Origin: VXYL01 sp965208525
GTDB lineage: Bacteria; Pseudomonadota; Gammaproteobacteria; Pseudomonadales; Azotimanducaceae
Assembly (NCBI GenBank): GCA_965208525.1
Contig: OZ242340.1
Span: 4,278,001-4,342,000, forward strand
Reading direction: 5' to 3'
Length of the DNA stretch: 64,000 nucleotides
Part shown: piece by piece, positions 43,927 through 52,305 of the stretch
How positions within the stretch are numbered: position 1 is the stretch's first letter
How the letters are laid out: each line of letters starts with the position of its first letter
Made by a program: the position numbers and the translations under genes
The notes under the pieces: model-generated
What the model saw: only the letters and a program-made list of their open reading frames with translations
Database searches by the model: none
What the model was told of the DNA's origin: nothing

Positions 43927-44379
43927 ATGGCGAAGCTGTTGGCCTTGCATGGCCCCAACCTCAACCTGCTCGGAACGCGTGAGCCGGAGATCTACGGCGC
44001 GGACACGCTGGCCGACATCAATGCACGGCTTGCGCGGCTTGCCGAGGAGGCGGGGCACGAGTTTCGCGCCCTGCAAAGCAACGCCGAGCACGAGCTAGTG
44101 GACGCGGTGCAGCAAGCAGGGCGCGAGGGTGTGGCCTTCATTGTCATCAATCCCGGCGCGTACACCCACACCAGCGTCGCCTTGCGCGATGCGTTCTTGG
44201 CGGTGGGCGTGCCGTTCATCGAGGTGCATTTGTCGAACGTCCACGCGCGCGAGCCGTTTCGGCGGCAGTCCTATCTTTCCGACATCGCCGTCGGCGTCAT
44301 CGCCGGGCTCGGTGCGGCGGGATACGAATTTGCATTGATGGCTGGAATTGCGGCCGAGGCCCGGTCGGGCGAGGAGTGA
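43927..44379 (+). CDS. aroQ: type II 3-dehydroquinate dehydratase
   Basis: A 150-residue dodecameric dehydratase of the shikimate pathway (third step). LLALHGPNLNLLGTREPEIYG with the catalytic Tyr, INPGAYTHTSVALRDAF, and IEVHLSNVHAREPFRRQSYL with the catalytic His are intact. Start ATG 43927 (MAKLLALHGPN). It precedes accB by four bases, the usual gammaproteobacterial order. Confidence 0.96.
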   Translation: MAKLLALHGPNLNLLGTREPEIYGADTLADINARLARLAEEAGHEFRALQSNAEHELVDAVQQAGREGVAFIVINPGAYTHTSVALRDAFLAVGVPFIEVHLSNVHAREPFRRQSYLSDIAVGVIAGLGAAGYEFALMAGIAAEARSGEE

Positions 44380-44383
44380 TTCG

Positions 44384-44803
44384 GTGGACTTAAGGAAAAT
44401 CAAGAAGCTCATCGAGCTGGTCGAGGAGTCGGGCATCACCGAGTTGCAGGTGCGATCGGGGGAGGAGGAGGTGCGAATCTCGCGCGCGACGCTCCCCGTC
44501 GCGACGCAATCGGTCGCGTCTGTCCCCGAGCCGGCGGCGGCCCCCGTCGAGGCGACCTCCGCACAGGGTGGCGATGTGGTGGCGGCGCCGATGGCTGGCA
44601 CCTTCTACCGTGCGCCAGCGCCGGGCGAAACGCCCTTTGTTGCACCGGGTGCCACCGTTGCCGTGGGCGACGTGCTCTGCATCATCGAGAGCATGAAGAT
44701 GATGAACCACATCGAGGCCGAAGAGGCTGGCGAGGTGGTGGCCGTGCTGGCCGCCGACGGCCAACCCATCGAGACCGGCGCTCCGCTCTTCCGCATCGCA
44801 TAA
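44384..44803 (+). CDS. accB: biotin carboxyl carrier protein of acetyl-CoA carboxylase
   Basis: A 139-residue BCCP. The N-terminus LRKIKKLIELVEESGITELQ and a Pro/Ala linker lead to the biotinyl domain with VVAAPMAGTFYRAPAPGETP and the biotinylated Lys in CIIESMKMMNHIEAEEAG. GTG 44384 follows GAGGAG. Unlike most relatives, the biotin carboxylase gene accC does not follow; prmA starts eight bases after the stop, so accC must be elsewhere. Confidence 0.94.
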   Translation: MDLRKIKKLIELVEESGITELQVRSGEEEVRISRATLPVATQSVASVPEPAAAPVEATSAQGGDVVAAPMAGTFYRAPAPGETPFVAPGATVAVGDVLCIIESMKMMNHIEAEEAGEVVAVLAADGQPIETGAPLFRIA

Positions 44804-44811
44804 GGCACCGG

Positions 44812-45726
44812 TTGGAACCCGGAACCCAGCAGTGCGCGCAGCGAACTGCCGACGCTACGGCGCGCTGGCTGCGGCTTCGCTTTGCGGCGGCAGGCGGTGA
44901 CGCCGAAGCGCTTTGTGAACGTCTCATGGAACTCGGGGCGTTGGCAGCCACCATCACGGGTGACGAAGGCGAGGTTGTCGAGCCGCTGCCGGACGAGACG
45001 CCGCTATGGCCGCAGGCGACGGTGGAGGGGCTGTTCGCGGCGGATGTGGATGTTGCTGCGGTGGCGGCAGCTTGCGGCCAGCAGCCGGTCGATTCCGCGC
45101 CGCTTGAGGATCAGGACTGGTCGCACACGTGGCGGCGTGACTTGTCGCCGCGGCGTTTTGGACGCTTGGTGGTGGCGCCTTCGCAGGCTGGCGCGCAACT
45201 TGCCGGCCCCGCGCCAGACGCCGTTGTCCGACTGGATCCAGGTCTCGCATTCGGCAGCGGCACTCACCCCACGACGGCGCTGTGCCTTGAGTGGCTCGCG
45301 AGCGCCGATCTCGTCGCCAAGCGGATGCTCGATGTGGGCAGCGGCTCCGGCATCCTCGGCATTGCGGCTCTCGCCATGGGTGCCGAGTCGGTCGTGGCGG
45401 TGGACCATGACCCGCAAGCATTGCTGTCCACCCGGCAGAACGCGGCCGCCAACGGAGTCGAAGACCGGCTAGCGCTGTTCGCCGATCTTGCCGAGGTGGA
45501 GGGTCGATTCGAACTGGTCGTCGCCAACATCGTCTCCGGCGTGCTGATCGACATGGCACCGGCGCTGGCGGTGCGACTTGCCAGAGACGGTCGGTTGTTG
45601 GTCTCCGGCATCTTGGCGGGCCAGGTACGCGATGTGGTGGACGCATACCGTGGCACGGTGGAGTTCGCTTTATCGATGCAGCAGGGCGAGTGGGCGGCGC
45701 TGGTGGGGCACTCGGTGCACGGATGA
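44812..45726 (+). CDS. prmA: ribosomal protein L11 methyltransferase
   Basis: A 304-residue PrmA trimethylating L11. The N-terminal substrate domain starts ARWLRLRFAAAGGDAEALCE; linker LEDQDWSHTWRRDLSPRRFG; SAM site RMLDVGSGSGILGIAALAMG near 173; and VVANIVSGVLIDMAPALA. Start TTG 44812 is the only in-frame start near; the first 17 residues come from a GCGCAGCGAACTGCCGACG segment resembling the repeat family at 48660, so the N-terminus may have been altered by a repeat. Confidence 0.92.
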   Translation: MEPGTQQCAQRTADATARWLRLRFAAAGGDAEALCERLMELGALAATITGDEGEVVEPLPDETPLWPQATVEGLFAADVDVAAVAAACGQQPVDSAPLEDQDWSHTWRRDLSPRRFGRLVVAPSQAGAQLAGPAPDAVVRLDPGLAFGSGTHPTTALCLEWLASADLVAKRMLDVGSGSGILGIAALAMGAESVVAVDHDPQALLSTRQNAAANGVEDRLALFADLAEVEGRFELVVANIVSGVLIDMAPALAVRLARDGRLLVSGILAGQVRDVVDAYRGTVEFALSMQQGEWAALVGHSVHG

Positions 45727-45836
45727 CCTCCGGGTTCGCGTGCGCTCACGGCTCCGGCTAGGATCCGAATTTGTCGTAGGTGTTGGAAGCCCCTTGTGCT
45801 GCGGAACAGTGCGCCACAGAGCCAACGGGATGAGTC

Positions 45837-46430
45837 GTGATTGAACCCGCGATACAGCGCGCGGTCATCAGCGTGTCGGACAAGACGGGCGTCGAGGCGC
45901 TCGGCGCGAGCTTGGCACGGGCGGGCGTCGAGATTCTGGCTAGTGGAGGGACGTATGCAACGCTGCGGGACGCCGGCGTTGCGGTGCTCGAGGTATCCGA
46001 GGTCACCGAGTTTCCGGAAATTATGGACGGGCGCATCAAGACCCTGCATCCGCGCATTCACGGCGGCATCCTGGCGCGGCGGGAGATTGACGGTGCGGCG
46101 ATGGCGCAGCACGGCATTCGCCCGATTGACCTCGTGGTGGTGAATCTCTATCCCTTCGAGCAGACGGTGGCGCGGCCCGACTGCACACCCGAACTCGCCA
46201 TCGAGAACATCGACATCGGTGGCCCCACCCTGCTGCGCTCCGCCGCCAAGAACCATGCCCGCGTGACGGTTCTGGTGGACCCGGACGACTATGGCCAGAT
46301 CATGGAACTCGTGCCGGCCATGCCCGAGCCGCCGTTGCGGCGAGCGTTGGCCTGGAAGGCGTTCCGCCACACCTCGTCCTACGACCAGGCCATCGCGACT
46401 TACCTTGCCGCCCTGGAGGCGAATCCATGA
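45837..46430 (+). CDS. purH: IMP cyclohydrolase domain of PurH, stand-alone
   Basis: A 197-residue protein matching only the N-terminal MGS-like IMP cyclohydrolase half of PurH, which closes FAICAR to IMP. Visible are RAVISVSDKTGVEALGASLA, GVEILASGGTYATLRDAGVA, EIMDGRIKTLHPRIHGGILA, VNLYPFEQTVARPDC and IDIGGPTLLRSAAKNHARV. It stops at KAFRHTSSYDQAIATYLAAL, where the transformylase half normally begins. The TGA stop overlaps the purD ATG, so this is a designed end and not a sequencing break by appearance. GTG 45837 is the start. Confidence 0.9.
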   Translation: MIEPAIQRAVISVSDKTGVEALGASLARAGVEILASGGTYATLRDAGVAVLEVSEVTEFPEIMDGRIKTLHPRIHGGILARREIDGAAMAQHGIRPIDLVVVNLYPFEQTVARPDCTPELAIENIDIGGPTLLRSAAKNHARVTVLVDPDDYGQIMELVPAMPEPPLRRALAWKAFRHTSSYDQAIATYLAALEANP

Positions 46431-47734
46431 GGGTCCTCGTGATCGGTTCCGGTGGCCGCGAGCACGCGCTGGCATGGAAGGTGGCCGAGTCCCGCGCGGT
46501 GGAGGCTGTGTTCGTCGCGCCAGGCAACCCGGGCACCGCGCGCGAACAGAAGGTCAAGAACCTCTCCATTGCCGAGGACGATTTCGAGAGCCTCGCGGCA
46601 TTTGTCGAACGGGAAGGGGTGGAACTCACGATTGTCGGGCCGGAAGCCCCCCTCGTCGCCGGCATCCGCGACTTCTTCGACGCCCGCGACCTGAAGTGCT
46701 TCGGGCCTTCCAAGGCCGCGGCGCAGCTTGAAGGCTCAAAGGCGTTCACCAAGGCATTCATGGCGCGGCATGACATTCCCACCGCCGGCTGGGCGGAGTT
46801 CACCGATGCCGACGAGGCCGAGCAGCACATCCGCGGCGCCGCCGCCCGCCAACACAACGAACCTGGGGCGCCGATCGTGGTCAAGGCAGACGGACTCGCC
46901 GCCGGCAAGGGGGTGGTTTTGGCCGAAGATGCGGACTCCGCCGTCGCGGCGGCACGCGACATGCTCTCCGGGGCCAGCTTCGGCGCCGCCGGCCGTCGCA
47001 TCGTCGTGGAGGAGTTCCTGCGCGGCGAGGAGGCGAGCTTCATTTGCCTCTGCGACGGCAAGACCGCGCTGCCGCTCGCTTCCTCGCAGGACCACAAGGC
47101 GCGAGACGATGGCGACCGCGGCCCCAACACGGGCGGCATGGGCGCGTATTCGCCCGCTCCGGTCATCACGGACGCGGTTCACGACCGGATCATGGCGCAA
47201 GTGATTCGACCCACGCTGGCTGGCATGGCCGCCGAAGGCGCCCCGTATCAGGGCTTTCTCTACGCCGGGCTGATGGTGCTGCCGGACGGCGGCGTTCGCG
47301 TGGTGGAGTTCAACTGCCGCATGGGAGACCCGGAAGCGGAACCGCTACTGATGCGGCTGCGCTCCGACCTGCCTGCGCTTTGCCTCGCCGCCTTGGACGG
47401 GAGGCTCGATGAGGCGAGTGTCGAATGGGACTTGCGCAGCGCGCTTTGCGTCGCCTTGGTGGCAGGCGGCTATCCTCTCGCCTACGATCGTGGCGATCCC
47501 ATCTCGGGCCTTGACGAGGAGCTTGCCGACACACGCATCTTCCACGCCGGCACGGCCGAAACAGATGGCCAGATCGTCACCGCCGGCGGCCGGGTGCTCT
47601 ATGCCGTCGGCGTCGGCGACGACGTGCGCGAGGCGCAACGTCGTGCCTACGAGCGCGCCGCAACGGTGCGGTTCAGGGCGATGGCTTACAGAAAGGACAT
47701 CGGATTTCGCGCAATAGATCGAGCAAACGCCTGA
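46427..47734 (+). CDS. purD: phosphoribosylamine-glycine ligase
   Basis: A 435-residue ATP-grasp enzyme making GAR in purine synthesis. MRVLVIGSGGREHALAWKVA at the start, GPEAPLVAGIRDFFDARDLK, FGPSKAAAQLEGSKAFTKAF, VVKADGLAAGKGVVLAEDAD (ATP), HKARDDGDRGPNTGGMGAYS and VVEFNCRMGDPEAEPLLMRL are all present. It overlaps purH by four bases. Confidence 0.97.
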   Translation: MRVLVIGSGGREHALAWKVAESRAVEAVFVAPGNPGTAREQKVKNLSIAEDDFESLAAFVEREGVELTIVGPEAPLVAGIRDFFDARDLKCFGPSKAAAQLEGSKAFTKAFMARHDIPTAGWAEFTDADEAEQHIRGAAARQHNEPGAPIVVKADGLAAGKGVVLAEDADSAVAAARDMLSGASFGAAGRRIVVEEFLRGEEASFICLCDGKTALPLASSQDHKARDDGDRGPNTGGMGAYSPAPVITDAVHDRIMAQVIRPTLAGMAAEGAPYQGFLYAGLMVLPDGGVRVVEFNCRMGDPEAEPLLMRLRSDLPALCLAALDGRLDEASVEWDLRSALCVALVAGGYPLAYDRGDPISGLDEELADTRIFHAGTAETDGQIVTAGGRVLYAVGVGDDVREAQRRAYERAATVRFRAMAYRKDIGFRAIDRANA

Positions 47735-47791
47735 CTTTTTTGTTCTTGCGTTCCGGGCAGGATCCTCGCCAAAGCCACCAGGGGACACGCC

Positions 47792-48646
47792 ATGCTCGAA
47801 GCACTCAAGACCCTCGAACCGTTCCGCAACATGGACACGCGGGCGCTCCACGCCGCCGCTAGCCATGCCCGCATGCTGCGATTGCCGCCGCAGCGTACGG
47901 TCCTTCGCGCCGGCCAAGAGCCGAGGCGCGAGCTCTTTTTGCACAAGGGCACAGTGACGATCCGCTTGGGCGGTGCCAATCGTCGCTTGGACGCCGCCGC
48001 TGCCGCTGGCAAGGCGCTGGGCACGCACGGCGCCGACGAGATCGTCACGCTCACGTCTGTCGAGGCGATTTCAGTTGACCGCGCCGCCTTCGCAAAGCCT
48101 GGGGGCTCGTCCCCACCGACGCCGGAAGCAGCGTTGCCGGCGTCGTGGATTCCCGCCTTTCTGCAAGGCCCGGTCATGCGCTGGTTTCCGCCGAGCACGT
48201 GGGCTTGGGTGGTGAAAGTGGGCGAAGTGCGTAGCGTTCAGAGCGGCGAGACGCTGTTCCGGATGGGCGAGGTGCCGCAGGAGCTGTTCGTGGTTGTGCA
48301 AGGCGCGGCAACATGCGGCACCGAGCGGTTCGGGCCCGGCGATGCCATCGGTGCCGCCGCCACGCTGACGCGGGCGCCGATGCCGGCAGACACGCTGGCG
48401 ACGGCTCCCGGCGTGTTCGTGCGCTTTTCCCGGGAAGCGCTCGTGGAGCTGCTCGACGACTACGAGCCACCGGATACGGATCAGCCCACATGCCGGCTCG
48501 ACCTTGACACCATCGCCGTGGCCGACGAGGCGGGCGTGCTGACTCGGCTGGACCCCGCCAAGGTTATCGCCGTGCGTGGCGCAGACCGCGAACGCCGCGC
48601 GGCAGTTGCATCGAGGCTCATGCAAGCCGGTTTCGCCGTAAAGTAG
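47792..48646 (+). CDS. protein with two cyclic-nucleotide-binding-like domains
   Basis: A 284-residue cytosolic protein with two CRP-type beta-barrel domains. The first (10-110) begins EPFRNMDTRALHAAASHARM and has LHKGTVTIRLGGANRRL; the second (130-230) has GEVRSVQSGETLFRMGEVPQ, ELFVVVQGAATCGTERFGPG and SREALVELLDDYEP. No helix-turn-helix follows, and the phosphate-binding RxA motif is not clear, so ligand binding is uncertain. It stands 57 bases after purD with no clear own promoter. Confidence 0.7.
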   Translation: MLEALKTLEPFRNMDTRALHAAASHARMLRLPPQRTVLRAGQEPRRELFLHKGTVTIRLGGANRRLDAAAAAGKALGTHGADEIVTLTSVEAISVDRAAFAKPGGSSPPTPEAALPASWIPAFLQGPVMRWFPPSTWAWVVKVGEVRSVQSGETLFRMGEVPQELFVVVQGAATCGTERFGPGDAIGAAATLTRAPMPADTLATAPGVFVRFSREALVELLDDYEPPDTDQPTCRLDLDTIAVADEAGVLTRLDPAKVIAVRGADRERRAAVASRLMQAGFAVK

Positions 48647-48649
48647 GGG

Positions 48650-48712
48650 CGTGCTTGCGCGCCCTGACGGGCGCGTCGGCAGTCGCTGGCGCGAACTGCT
48701 GGCCTTCGTGTA
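48650..48712. repeat. palindromic repeat before coq7
   Basis: GCGCGCCCTGACGGGCGCG followed by TCGGCAGTCGCTGGCGCGAA and CTGCTGGCCTTCGTG; same family as the 5' part of pcuC (41100-41207) and 2237-2282. Confidence 0.75.
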
Positions 48713-48728
48713 TGCGTAGGAGGACACA

Positions 48729-49373
48729 ATGGAACGTGAGCCCGAGCGGACAGCCGCTGACCGACTTGTGGGCATTCTTGACCAGGGGCTGCGCACGGTG
48801 TTTGGCGAGGATGCACCTCGTCGCGCGAGCCCCGCCAGCGACATAGACGAAGGCGAACTCGGTTCGCATGGACGGCGACTCGCCGGTGCGCTCATGCGCG
48901 TCAATCACACCGGCGAAGTGTGCGCCCAGGCGCTATACGAAGGGCAGGCGGCCACGGCCGCATCCGGCCAGGCGCGCAAGGCGCTCCTCGCCGCCGCCAA
49001 CGAGGAGCACGACCACCTCGGTTGGTGTCGAGAGCGCTTGGAAGAACTCGAAGACCGCCCGAGCGTGCTGAACCCCGCCTTCTACGCTGCCTCCTTCGCC
49101 TTGGGCGCGGCCGCCGGACTCCTAGGCGACCGCATCAGCCTCGGCTTCGTGGAGGCAACCGAAGACGAGGTGTGCCGGCACTTGGACCGCCACCTCGAAC
49201 GCCTCCCAGACGAAGACCGCAAGAGCCGCGCGATCCTTGCCGCCATGCGCGAGGACGAATCCCGCCACGGCAATGAGGCCCTGCGAAGCGGCGGCGTGGC
49301 CTTTCCGAGCCCCATCAAGCGCCTAATGCGCCTCGCCTCACGAGCGATGACCGAGAGCGCGTATCGCATCTGA
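48729..49373 (+). CDS. coq7: 2-polyprenyl-3-methyl-6-methoxy-benzoquinone monooxygenase
   Basis: A 214-residue di-iron hydroxylase of ubiquinone synthesis (Coq7/UbiF-replacing type). Iron ligands are in LMRVNHTGEVCAQALYEGQA, AANEEHDHLGWCRERLEELE, GFVEATEDEVCRHLDRHLER and AAMREDESRHGNEALRSGG. Start ATG 48729 with AGGAGG upstream. It indicates an aerobic, ubiquinone-using organism. Confidence 0.94.
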   Translation: MEREPERTAADRLVGILDQGLRTVFGEDAPRRASPASDIDEGELGSHGRRLAGALMRVNHTGEVCAQALYEGQAATAASGQARKALLAAANEEHDHLGWCRERLEELEDRPSVLNPAFYAASFALGAAAGLLGDRISLGFVEATEDEVCRHLDRHLERLPDEDRKSRAILAAMREDESRHGNEALRSGGVAFPSPIKRLMRLASRAMTESAYRI

Positions 49374-49416
49374 CTCCTGGACGGAGAGTCGATGTCCTCG
49401 GCGGCATGGAGACTCC

Positions 49417-49635
49417 CATGGAAGGAACTTCGCAACTCCTTGATTTCCTGCAACAGTGCCTCGAAGCGGAGTCAACACCAACGTGCCGGCCGGATGGCGC
49501 CGTGAGAAGCGCATCGGAGCGAGGGCCTATCACGCTCCTCGCGCCGAAGGCGAAGCAAGTGAGGGCCAGAAGGTGCAACCAGCCTCCTCCCCGCGAGACG
49601 GGCCTGTCGGTGGCGTGGAAGGGACCCTGTTCCCT
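49417..49635 (-). repeat. dispersed repeat family A, copy 3
   Basis: Reverse-oriented copy just after coq7: CGAGACGGGCCTG, AGGTGCAACCAGCCTCCTCC, TCGCGCCGAAGGCGAAGCAA, CGTGCCGGCCGGATGGCGCC and the tail CCATGGAAGGAACTTCGCAA. It takes most of the 378 bases between coq7 and the convergent DUF3501 gene; no other feature was recognised. Confidence 0.85.
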
Positions 49636-49751
49636 ACCCGGCGTCCCGAGGGGAGCGAACTCACGTGGAACCAATCGTCTAGAAACGGGAATCGAGGGCT
49701 AGGCAAGCAGTCCCGATACCCCCCTTCGGCGTGACCCGCCAAAGGCTCGAG

Positions 49752-50387
49752 TCAAGCGGTGCCGTCCAAATCCTCCGCAAGCGAGGCGACGGTGGATGCC
49801 GGGAGCAGGGTCTCGCAGAGGAGTTCGGGGTGGTCGATGCCGATGCGGACCTCTTCGCCGCGTTGGACGGCCACGGCGCTGTCCTTGGTGAGTTGGAAGC
49901 GCAGGAAGTGAACGGCGGCGGTCTTGTCTCGTTCGGTGCGCTCCATGTCGTCGTTGGCGTGGGCGAAGGTGCGCTCGCGGGCGCCGATGCGGAACCAGAC
50001 CCGGTGCTCGACGCCGGGCATTCGTGCGAGGGCTAGGGCGCGCTCTTCCGGATCGGCATACTCGATCAGGAAGGTCGCCTTCCAGTTGCTGCCATCCGGA
50101 ATGAGGGGGTTGTAGGCGGCGAGTTCCTCGTCGATGGCTGCCGGCTCGAAGATGCGCTCGATGCGCAGCATCTCCTGCACCTGGTACTTCATCGTCAGAA
50201 AATCCTCGAACAACAGCGTCGCATGGGGTCCGAGCGCAACCCGGCGCAGCTTCTTGTGGGCGATCACGCGGGCGCGGAACGCCTTGCGCTCCACGGCGTA
50301 TTCCTCGAGCCGCCACAAGTCTGCCCGGGCCAGTTTCCCGTCGCGCGGCAACTGCCCTTCCCGACTCGCGGCTGCGTCAGATGCCAT
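49752..50387 (-). CDS. DUF3501 family protein
   Basis: A 211-residue protein of the DUF3501 family. Segments are DLWRLEEYAVERKAFRARVI, LLFEDFLTMKYQVQEMLRIE, IPDGSNWKATFLIEYADPEE and VWFRIGARERTFAHANDDME. It has no known activity but is regularly encoded after an Fe-S oxidoreductase and a rubrerythrin, as here. ATG 50387 (or GTG 50393) overlaps the end of the oxidoreductase gene. Confidence 0.88.
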   Translation of the reverse strand: MASDAAASREGQLPRDGKLARADLWRLEEYAVERKAFRARVIAHKKLRRVALGPHATLLFEDFLTMKYQVQEMLRIERIFEPAAIDEELAAYNPLIPDGSNWKATFLIEYADPEERALALARMPGVEHRVWFRIGARERTFAHANDDMERTERDKTAAVHFLRFQLTKDSAVAVQRGEEVRIGIDHPELLCETLLPASTVASLAEDLDGTA

Positions 50388-51714
50388 AGGCACGGCGCAA
50401 CATGGAGATCGGATGCAGCGCCGCCGAACCGTCGTCCAAGCCGTGGGCGATCATTCGTCCGGCCATGGGGCAGTCCGAACCGTACACCTCGGCGCCCGAC
50501 TCCCGCACCCGTCGCACCACGGGCCGAGCGATTTTCGTGGCCTTGGCGTGGGTTTCTTCCTTCACAGCATAGGTGCCGTCGTGGCCGGAGCAGCGCTCGA
50601 TGAGCGTCACTTCGGTGTCGGGGATTAACGAAAGAAACTCCCGTGTGCGCTGGCCGAACGCCTGCACGCGCTGGTGGCAGGCGGCGTGATAGGCAACCTT
50701 GCCGAGGCCCCGGGCGAACTCGAGCTTGACGAGGCCATCTCGCCGTCGCGCGGCCAAGTACTCGAATGGATCGAAGAAGGCGCGGGCAATGCGTGCCACG
50801 TCCTCGTCCTCCGGGAACAACAGCGGCGCTTCCTGCCGATACATGAGGTTGCACGAGGGCACGATGGACATGAGGTCGAAGCCCTCGTCCACCGCAGCGC
50901 GAAAGGCTGGCAGATTGCGATCCTTGTGCTTCTCCACCGACTTGAGATCGCCGAGTTCCATCCGTGGCATGCCGCAGCAGGCGGTACCTTCGAGCAGCTT
51001 CGTCTCGATGTCGTTGTGGCGCAGCACCCGGACGAGGTCGTCAACCGCATCCGGCTCGCTGTATTCGCCATAGCAGGTGAGATAGATCGCGACCTTGCCG
51101 GTTGTGTTGGTGCCGGGCACCGCCGCCGTCGCCGGCGCGCCCCCACGCACGCGTCGCGAGGCGGTGCGGTGCTGGAACTCCGGCAAGGGCGCGTCGCGGT
51201 GAATGCCGGCCAGGCGCTCGCCCAATGCCCGCAGGGGCGTCACGTTCGCGGCAGCGTTTGCGACCTGTGCAACGCCCGGCACCGCGAGTGTGCGGAACAC
51301 CGGGTCGGTGCTGGTGAGCAGGCGGTCGCGCCACCAACTGCGCGAGCGCGCCGCATCGCCATCGTTGAAGTTCGCCGCCTTGGCGCGCAGCATCAGGTGC
51401 GGGAAGTCGATGCGCCACTCGTGCGGCGGCAAGTAGGGGCACTTCGTTTCCGCGCATAGGTCGCACAGGAAGCACTGCTCCACCACCTTGCCGTAGTCGG
51501 CGCGGTCGACGCCGTCCACCTCCATGGTGTCCGACTCGTCCACCAAGTCGAACAGCGTCGGAAACGCATCGCAAAGATTCACGCAGCGACGACAGCCGTG
51601 GCAGACATCGAAGACGCGCTCAAGCTCGGCATCGAGCGCGTCCCTGTCACCGTATTCGACGCTGCGCCAGTCGATGGTCTCGCGGCGAGGCGCTTCGAGA
51701 TTGCTTTCCTTCAC
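50377..51714 (-). CDS. GlpC/HdrD-like Fe-S oxidoreductase
   Basis: A 445-residue cytosolic Fe-S protein. Two [4Fe-4S] sites: FDVCHGCRRCVNLCDAFPTL and QCFLCDLCAETKCPYLPP near residues 40-95. Then two cysteine-rich CCG-type domains: IYLTCYGEYSEPDAVD / GTACCGMPRMELGDL and VAYHAACHQRVQAFGQ / IERCSGHDGTYAVKE with SDCPMAGRMI. This resembles heterodisulfide reductase D or glycerol-3-phosphate dehydrogenase subunit C. With rubrerythrin upstream and DUF3501 downstream it probably passes electrons for peroxide reduction (inference). Confidence 0.87.
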   Translation of the reverse strand: MKESNLEAPRRETIDWRSVEYGDRDALDAELERVFDVCHGCRRCVNLCDAFPTLFDLVDESDTMEVDGVDRADYGKVVEQCFLCDLCAETKCPYLPPHEWRIDFPHLMLRAKAANFNDGDAARSRSWWRDRLLTSTDPVFRTLAVPGVAQVANAAANVTPLRALGERLAGIHRDAPLPEFQHRTASRRVRGGAPATAAVPGTNTTGKVAIYLTCYGEYSEPDAVDDLVRVLRHNDIETKLLEGTACCGMPRMELGDLKSVEKHKDRNLPAFRAAVDEGFDLMSIVPSCNLMYRQEAPLLFPEDEDVARIARAFFDPFEYLAARRRDGLVKLEFARGLGKVAYHAACHQRVQAFGQRTREFLSLIPDTEVTLIERCSGHDGTYAVKEETHAKATKIARPVVRRVRESGAEVYGSDCPMAGRMIAHGLDDGSAALHPISMLRRAYGI

Positions 51715-51770
51715 CCGCTTGAACTAGCGAACGGTGTGCTGGTGGCGTGGATGAACGGGCCTTGCGGCCC

Positions 51771-52187
51771 TCACTCCATCGCGTCGAGCGCTTTCTGGAA
51801 GCGGTTGGCGTGCGACCGTTCCGCCTTGGCCAGGGTCTCGAACCAGTCGGCGATTTCGTCGAAGTCCTCGTCGCGCGCCGTCTTCGCCATGCCGGGGTAC
51901 ATGTCGGTGTACTCGTGCGTCTCGCCGGCGATGGCCGCCTTGAGGTTGGCGCTGGTGGTGCCGATGGGCAGGCCCGTCGCCGGATCGCCCACCGTCTCCA
52001 TGTATTCGAGGTGGCCGTGGGCATGCCCAGTTTCGCCTTCGGCGGTGGAGCGGAACACCGCTGCCACGTCATTCTCGCCTTCCACATCCGCCTTGGCGGC
52101 GAAGTACAGGTAGCGGCGGTTGGCTTGCGATTCGCCGGCGAAGGCATCCTTCAGGTTCTGAAGTGTCTGGCTGTCCTGCAGTTCCAT
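51771..52187 (-). CDS. rubrerythrin-type di-iron protein
   Basis: A 138-residue di-iron protein. Iron-binding Glu/His residues are in LKDAFAGESQANRRYLYFAA, STAEGETGHAHGHLEYMETV, AIAGETHEYTDMYPGMAKTA and WFETLAKAERSHANRFQKAL. The usual C-terminal rubredoxin domain is missing, so its electrons must come from another protein, likely the Fe-S oxidoreductase encoded next. ATG 52187 follows AGAGAGGAAG. Role: peroxide reduction. Confidence 0.92.
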   Translation of the reverse strand: MELQDSQTLQNLKDAFAGESQANRRYLYFAAKADVEGENDVAAVFRSTAEGETGHAHGHLEYMETVGDPATGLPIGTTSANLKAAIAGETHEYTDMYPGMAKTARDEDFDEIADWFETLAKAERSHANRFQKALDAME

Positions 52188-52305
52188 GGTCTTCCTCTCT
52201 TGGATCACGTGGGGGCCGAATCGGCGAAAGAGGCAGTATAAAACGTCGGACAAAGCGCCGGAACAGTAGAATGCGCTTGCCATCCCAACTCGCACCAAGC
52301 CCGTG

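Noticed and set aside
46425..46430. TGA at the end of PurH as Sec or a sequencing frameshift
   Set aside because: The stop overlaps the purD start, and no transformylase sequence follows in any frame before purD.
34733..49674. Similar short peptides (GWLHLLAL.CFAFGARSV) in repeat family A copies, as a small protein family
   Set aside because: No start or ribosome site is shared, and copy 1 and copy 4 break the frame; similarity follows from DNA repeat identity.
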